This document shows positions 60,003 to 64,000 of a stretch of 64,000 bases of DNA, piece after piece. The translations under genes and the position numbers were made by a program. The notes beneath the pieces were generated by a model. It was not told where the DNA came from. It searched no databases and was given only the letters and a program-made list of their open reading frames with translations. The stretch is taken from positions 32,142 through 96,141 of the forward strand of contig PBAY01000036.1 of the NCBI GenBank assembly GCA_002717655.1. The letters are read 5' to 3'. Every line of letters starts with the position of its first letter. The first letter of the stretch is position 1. This stretch comes from Phycisphaerae bacterium (GTDB taxonomy: Bacteria > Planctomycetota > Phycisphaerae > Phycisphaerales > SM1A02).

Positions 60003-62290
60003 CAGTCCGCACCCCCTGCAAGACTGGAGGAGTCATCCTGGCCCAGATACCCCTCGGACTTCAATGCCCCGATGATCTGATTGGCAATCGGTCCCGCCAC
60101 CCGTCCACCGGAGCCGCCATATTCAACAAGGACTGAAACGGCATACCGAGGTACGCCATCTGCAGCCTCACCGACCAGTCCCACGAACCAGGCGTGTTCG
60201 AGACCGGACGTACGCTCTCCCGCGGCAATGACTCCGTCACCATCGACGTCACGAGTCCATGGCGGAGCCTGCGCCGTACCGGTCTTGCCCATGACCGCCA
60301 CATCTTCATGCGTGAAGATCGGCTCATAATCAGACGTGCCATATTTGATTCGACTGCCTGTCCCCCAGGGCTCCGTCACACCCATTCGAAGACCATCCAG
60401 TGCAGCCTTCACGGCAGCTGCATCGATCGGTCGGTCATCGACATCCTCCATCAGACCGCGATGCCCCCGGACAATCGTAGGTACGAGTTGACGTCCGCCT
60501 CGTGCAAGCGTGGCATAGGCATGGGCGGCATGCAATGGCGTCCAGGTCAGCCGGCCCTGCCCGATCCCCATCATGACCGACTCGAAGGACGCTTCTCCGC
60601 TCGCACGCAGATCATCACGGGCCGCTGCATCAGGCAGACTGCCTTCCACGGTTGATGGCGATTCGTCATATGGACCACCCATTCCAATTGGAAGACGTCG
60701 ACCGATTCCAAACCAACTCAACCAGTCCGCCAGGCGATCAAGGCCCATTCGATTGCCCAACTCATAGAAATAGCAGTTGCATGAACGCGCCAACGCCTCA
60801 CGCGAGGCAAGCAATCCATGCGTCGCCATCCCATAGCGTGGCCGATAGATCCAGCAACGAGCGATGTCCTTTCTTTCAGGGAAATAATGTCCCCCGCATT
60901 CAATCGACTCTTCCGAAGAAACGAGTCCTTCCATCACTGATGCGGCAAAGATCAGAGGCTTGATGATCGAACCTGGAGGATAAGCAGCTTCAGTGGCACG
61001 ATTGATCCAGGCAGGACGTGCCTGTTGATCAGCCTCTTCCGTGACCATACTGGCAGAGGGAGAGGAAGCCATGGCCAGTATTTCCCCCGTGGGAACATCC
61101 AGTACGACTGCTGCAGCGGAAAGCGGCGTGCCTGGCGGCAGATACTTGCTTCCATGCCAGGGCTGGACCTTCGTCAAACCGGTACGCTCATCGAGAATGG
61201 CTTCCACCCGAGCCTGAAGCATGGCATCAAGTGTCAGAACGACATCATGGCCTGGCACTGGAGCTTCACGATCCTCTTCACCAGTACGACGGCTTGTGCG
61301 GATTACGCCAACCTTGCCTCTGAGCTGGTCTTCCCAACCACGCTCAAGTCCCCTTGCACCAACTCGATCAGACTCGCGATACCCGCCTCGATCGACGCTG
61401 CCCTCGGCCGCGTCATAGAAGGGGCGACGCTCGAGATCTTCCGCCCATACGTCATATCGAACTCGACCAAGAACCTGATCAGCAGGTGATTCAAGTGTCA
61501 ACTTCTCATCACTGCGACCTCGCAATGAACGAGGCAGGGTGCTGCGATCGATTGCTACTTCGAGATCCTGAAAGGGATAGTCACGATGACGGGCATAACG
61601 CACCTCGAGCAAGGTCGGCCATGATTCAGCGAAACGCTGCAGATCAAGCGCCTCTTCATCCGTAAGGTGCGGCACGACGATATGACGCCTCCGCTGTTCA
61701 GCAATGGGCCGTGCCTCGAAGTCATCTCCATTGTCGGTTCCATACCGCGCCTCATGACGCTGACGTTGGCGCTCCCAGACAACAGCGGCCATGTGCTGGA
61801 TACGTGCACGTTCAGCATCAAGCGCTCGATCAAGACCTTCCTTGGATTGCCCCTGCACTCCTGCCACAAGATCCCAGAGCCGATCAAGCACTGCCTGATA
61901 CTGGGGACGCAACAATGCAACGCGACGCTCTCGCTCCTCTGGCGCAGCAGCATTCCAGGCCGCGCGTCCCATGTCTCGCCGTGTTGCCTTCAACGCCTGA
62001 TCGTCTACCCATGATCCGGTGATTCCACCCCAGGCCACGGCTACCTCATAACCAGGCACATCCTGTGCAAGTGGACGACGATGTCGATCAAAGATGGTGC
62101 CCCGCCAGGTTGGAATCCAGTCCTGCTGCTGCAGTCTTGATTCAGCTTCCAGACGATGTTCTCTGCCTTCAACAACCGACAACCGGACAAGTTGAGCGGT
62201 CATCACGAGACACGATGCCACTCCGATTCCAAGAAGAAGAATCAGACGTCGCTGAAACATGGTTGGTGCGCGTCGTCGCGTCGTGCTCAT
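60002..62290 (-). CDS. mrdA: Penicillin-binding protein 2 (elongation transpeptidase)
   Basis: ATG 62290 gives 762 residues; the frame extends to 62323. An N-terminal signal anchor (RRLILLLGIGVASCLVMTAQ) precedes the class B PBP pedestal, beginning WRGTIFDRHRRPLAQDVPGY. The transpeptidase carries SxxK in PGSIIKPLIFAAS (about 438), SxN in ARSCNCYFYELGN (about 502) and KTG in GKTGTAQAPPW (about 667). It crosslinks peptidoglycan during elongation. It is longer than E. coli PBP2 (633), largely from an arginine/glutamate-rich insertion between residues 90 and 240. It is first in the chain mrdA-rodA-rsmG-helicase, each overlapping the next. Confidence 0.93.
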   Translation of the reverse strand: MSTTRRRAPTMFQRRLILLLGIGVASCLVMTAQLVRLSVVEGREHRLEAESRLQQQDWIPTWRGTIFDRHRRPLAQDVPGYEVAVAWGGITGSWVDDQALKATRRDMGRAAWNAAAPEERERRVALLRPQYQAVLDRLWDLVAGVQGQSKEGLDRALDAERARIQHMAAVVWERQRQRHEARYGTDNGDDFEARPIAEQRRRHIVVPHLTDEEALDLQRFAESWPTLLEVRYARHRDYPFQDLEVAIDRSTLPRSLRGRSDEKLTLESPADQVLGRVRYDVWAEDLERRPFYDAAEGSVDRGGYRESDRVGARGLERGWEDQLRGKVGVIRTSRRTGEEDREAPVPGHDVVLTLDAMLQARVEAILDERTGLTKVQPWHGSKYLPPGTPLSAAAVVLDVPTGEILAMASSPSASMVTEEADQQARPAWINRATEAAYPPGSIIKPLIFAASVMEGLVSSEESIECGGHYFPERKDIARCWIYRPRYGMATHGLLASREALARSCNCYFYELGNRMGLDRLADWLSWFGIGRRLPIGMGGPYDESPSTVEGSLPDAAARDDLRASGEASFESVMMGIGQGRLTWTPLHAAHAYATLARGGRQLVPTIVRGHRGLMEDVDDRPIDAAAVKAALDGLRMGVTEPWGTGSRIKYGTSDYEPIFTHEDVAVMGKTGTAQAPPWTRDVDGDGVIAAGERTSGLEHAWFVGLVGEAADGVPRYAVSVLVEYGGSGGRVAGPIANQIIGALKSEGYLGQDDSSSLAGGAD

Positions 62291-62362
62291 ACGTACTGAA
62301 CCCGCCAAGAGGCCGAGGCCCATGACTCCTTCCAGGGGCTATGCAAGTCTACGATGAGCCGC

Positions 62363-63016
62363 TCAAGCGTGCCCGGGCTCTCCGAGACTTGAAGGGTCCA
62401 CCTCTTCAGGCCAATCCCCCCAGGACAACGGTTGATCACGCCCCGCAACAAGGGCTCGCAGATACTGCTCGCGAGGAATCTCAATCGCACCCAGAGTGGC
62501 CATGTGGTCTGAAATGAACTGGACATCAAGCACGGCTGCACCAATCCGACGTAGATGATGAACCAACCACACCAAGGCGACCTTGGAGGCATCGGTACCT
62601 CCCTGCTCAGGACGCGAAAACATCGATTCACCCATGAAGACTCGGCCCAGCCGGACGCCATAGAGCCCTCCCACCAACTGGCCATCTCGCCATGTTTCGA
62701 CGGAATGAGCCAGTCCTCGCCGATGAAGTTCTCCGTAGGCCTGAATGAAACGTTCATCAATCCAGGAATCCTCCTGACCTACCCTTCTGGCACCACAGGC
62801 ACGGATGACTTCTTCGAAATGTGTATCGGTCAAGACCTGAAAGCGATTCGATCGAACCCGGCGGGCCAGGCTGCTGGAGATCTTCAAGCCATCCAGGGGG
62901 AGAACGCAACGAGGATCCGGGTTGTACCAGTCGATCTGCCCGTTCGTGGGATCACACATCGGGAAGTATCCCTCTGCGTAGGCCGCCAACAAGGTGTCAG
63001 GCTCCAGTTGATCCAT
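62363..63016 (-). CDS. aat: Leucyl/phenylalanyl-tRNA-protein transferase
   Basis: ATG 63016 gives 217 residues starting MDQLEPDTLLAAYAEGYFPM, the family N-terminus. The frame reaches 63097 but would then overlap the divergent glycosyltransferase gene. Core motifs are WYNPDPRCVLPLDGLKISSS, GLAHSVETWRDGQLVGGLYG, GRVFMGESMF and LDVQFISDHMATLGA. Aat adds Leu or Phe to N-terminal Arg/Lys of proteins, targeting them to ClpS-ClpAP. It lies 72 bp upstream of mrdA. Confidence 0.94.
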   Translation of the reverse strand: MDQLEPDTLLAAYAEGYFPMCDPTNGQIDWYNPDPRCVLPLDGLKISSSLARRVRSNRFQVLTDTHFEEVIRACGARRVGQEDSWIDERFIQAYGELHRRGLAHSVETWRDGQLVGGLYGVRLGRVFMGESMFSRPEQGGTDASKVALVWLVHHLRRIGAAVLDVQFISDHMATLGAIEIPREQYLRALVAGRDQPLSWGDWPEEVDPSSLGEPGHA

Positions 63017-63059
63017 CACGCCCGTACGATACGACAACGAAACCGTTTGCCATAGCGAA

Positions 63060-63881
63060 ATGAGCATGCCAGCCACCATCTCCGTCATCCTTACCACCTA
63101 CAACCGCCCTGATGCGCTGGCTGCCGCCCTGCGTGGACTGGCCGCACAGGACGATCGTGGCTTTGAACTGGTCATCGCCGATGATGGCTCCACTGGCGAA
63201 ACAGCTGATCTGATCCGGGAGGCATCGGACAACTTTCCAGTACCGATTCATCATGTCTGGCATGCGGATCAGGGATTTCGTGCAGCGGCCATCACCAACC
63301 GTGCGATTGCCGCCTCAAGCGGCGAGTACCTGCTCCTGATGGATGGCGACTGCATTCCTCGACCCTGTTTCATCCGCTGGCATCGACGACTGGCTCAACC
63401 AGGCTGGATGGTCGGAGGCACCCGTATTCTGATGAATGAGGAGTTCACCAGAACGGTCCTCAAGGAAGAACTGCCCGTCCACGCCTGGAAACGAACGCAG
63501 TGGATCATGCCCCGCGTGCGTGGATGGACCAATCGAATGCTCCCGATGCTCTTCTCCTTGCCTGATGGCAGATGGCGGTGCCGAAGACCTCGTGACTGGA
63601 AGTCACTCAGAACCTTCTGCATGGCAGTCTGGCGTGATGACCTGCTGCAGGTCAATGGGTTCGATGAAGGCTATACCGGCTGGGGATCACAGGATTCGGA
63701 CCTGATTATCCGACTGATGCACGCTGGAGTCCGTATCAAGAGTGGAAGGCATTCCTCCCCAGTCCTGCATCTCTGGCACCCGGAACGGTCCCGAGATCGG
63801 GCTCAGACCAACAAGGACGAACTTGAGGAGGTCTTGAAGGGCCATCGAATCCGGGCCAGAGAAGGTATTTCAGACCATTAA
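63060..63881 (+). CDS. Family 2 glycosyltransferase
   Basis: The 273 residues start MSMPATISVILTTYNRPDAL (ATG 63060 or 63066) and include IADDGSTGETADLI, the DxD-like metal site LLLMDGDCIPRP, and a C-terminal segment FDEGYTGWGSQDSDLIIRLM of the galactosyltransferase-like (Glyco_transf_7C) type. No membrane helix is seen, so it should use a nucleotide-sugar in the cytoplasm and act on a surface glycan or lipid core. The sugar is unknown. It is divergent from aat across a 43-bp region. Confidence 0.9.
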   Translation: MSMPATISVILTTYNRPDALAAALRGLAAQDDRGFELVIADDGSTGETADLIREASDNFPVPIHHVWHADQGFRAAAITNRAIAASSGEYLLLMDGDCIPRPCFIRWHRRLAQPGWMVGGTRILMNEEFTRTVLKEELPVHAWKRTQWIMPRVRGWTNRMLPMLFSLPDGRWRCRRPRDWKSLRTFCMAVWRDDLLQVNGFDEGYTGWGSQDSDLIIRLMHAGVRIKSGRHSSPVLHLWHPERSRDRAQTNKDELEEVLKGHRIRAREGISDH

Positions 63882-63886
63882 AGGGC

Positions 63887-63915
63887 TTTACGGCTTCCTC
63901 CGTCCAACATACAAT
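63887..63915 (+). promoter_or_regulatory. Sigma70-like promoter near the right edge
   Basis: TTTACG (63887-63892) and TACAAT (63910-63915) are separated by exactly 17 nt, just after the glycosyltransferase stop. The -10 box matches at 5 of 6 positions. It would drive a transcript leaving the window. Confidence 0.5.
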
Positions 63916-63930
63916 TGCCCTCTTCCTCCA

Positions 63931-64000
63931 ATGCGAGGGCCGTCGGTGAGGCTTGAATTTCAAGCGGCGCCGCATGGGGCACCGTTGTCGCGGCTGACAG
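63931..64000 (+). CDS. Possible start of a gene leaving the window
   Basis: From ATG 63931, 23 codons stay open to the edge (MRGPSVRLEFQAAPHGAP). The ATG lies about 10 nt downstream of the probable transcript start, and TCCTCC, not a ribosome site, precedes it. The same bases contain GCCCTC/GAGGGC and the perfect palindrome GCTTGAA-T-TTCAAGC, so this may instead be a structured leader or a non-coding RNA. I cannot decide. Confidence 0.25.
   Translation, partial: MRGPSVRLEFQAAPHGAPLSRLT

Overview
The window looks like a chromosome segment from a member of the Planctomycetota, probably class Phycisphaerae. This is inferred from gene content and motif style, not from a database search. The supporting features are: a secreted SGNH hydrolase ending in a short dockerin-like tail (CPGDFNGDGTVG, positions 4179-5105); many pilin-like proteins with FTLxEL signal sequences, several with alanine before the cleavage site; a small MJ0042-type zinc finger; a DUF1844 protein; and a family of secreted helical proteins with no recognised function. 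Base composition is moderately GC-rich throughout, coding density is high, and I see no mobile elements, phage genes or CRISPR arrays.

Left part (1-29.9 kb). The left edge cuts a fusion of a kinase-like APH domain and a class III aminotransferase. A large secreted helical protein, an SGNH hydrolase and a VOC-fold lipoprotein follow. Next come an initiator tRNA with its own promoter and hairpin, a TPR-sulfotransferase, a coupled hutF/argE-like pair, a coupled S9 peptidase/BtpA pair, and a coupled threonine dehydrogenase/2-amino-3-ketobutyrate CoA ligase pair (threonine to glycine). Further on are an RlmN/Cfr-type radical SAM methyltransferase, two more secreted helical proteins, a YpdA-like flavoprotein lacking the usual cysteine, yraN, a SurA-like lipoprotein, a DUF1844 protein, a hemW-fkbM-GT-C operon, an FHA protein, a small zinc finger, purA and uppS.

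Centre (29.9-51 kb). This is the most striking region: one long minus-strand locus encoding a type II secretion / type IV pilus machine in the order E2, pilT, E1, F, G, G, H, I, J, K. From G to K the genes overlap or nearly abut. The pseudopilins are far larger than usual: about 636 residues for the J-like protein, 444 for the I-like protein, and 2756 for a K-like protein carrying several acidic DxDxDG loops. I, J and K form the tip of the pseudopilus in characterised systems, so this may be a machine with a giant tip. No secretin, L/M/N platform genes or prepilin peptidase are in the window.

Right part (51-64 kb). A stand-alone coaB, an NhaD-like antiporter and thiS-thiG read rightwards. A tightly overlapping leftward operon then carries mrdA (PBP2), rodA, rsmG and a DinG-like helicase, with a phosphohexomutase gene 35 bp downstream. 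This indicates that peptidoglycan elongation genes are present. aat and a family 2 glycosyltransferase close the window, with a good sigma70-like promoter at the right edge.

Start codons were often moved inward from the longest open frame, using Shine-Dalgarno-like sites, signal peptides or overlap with the upstream stop. These choices are stated per entry. All functional calls come from motif recognition by eye.
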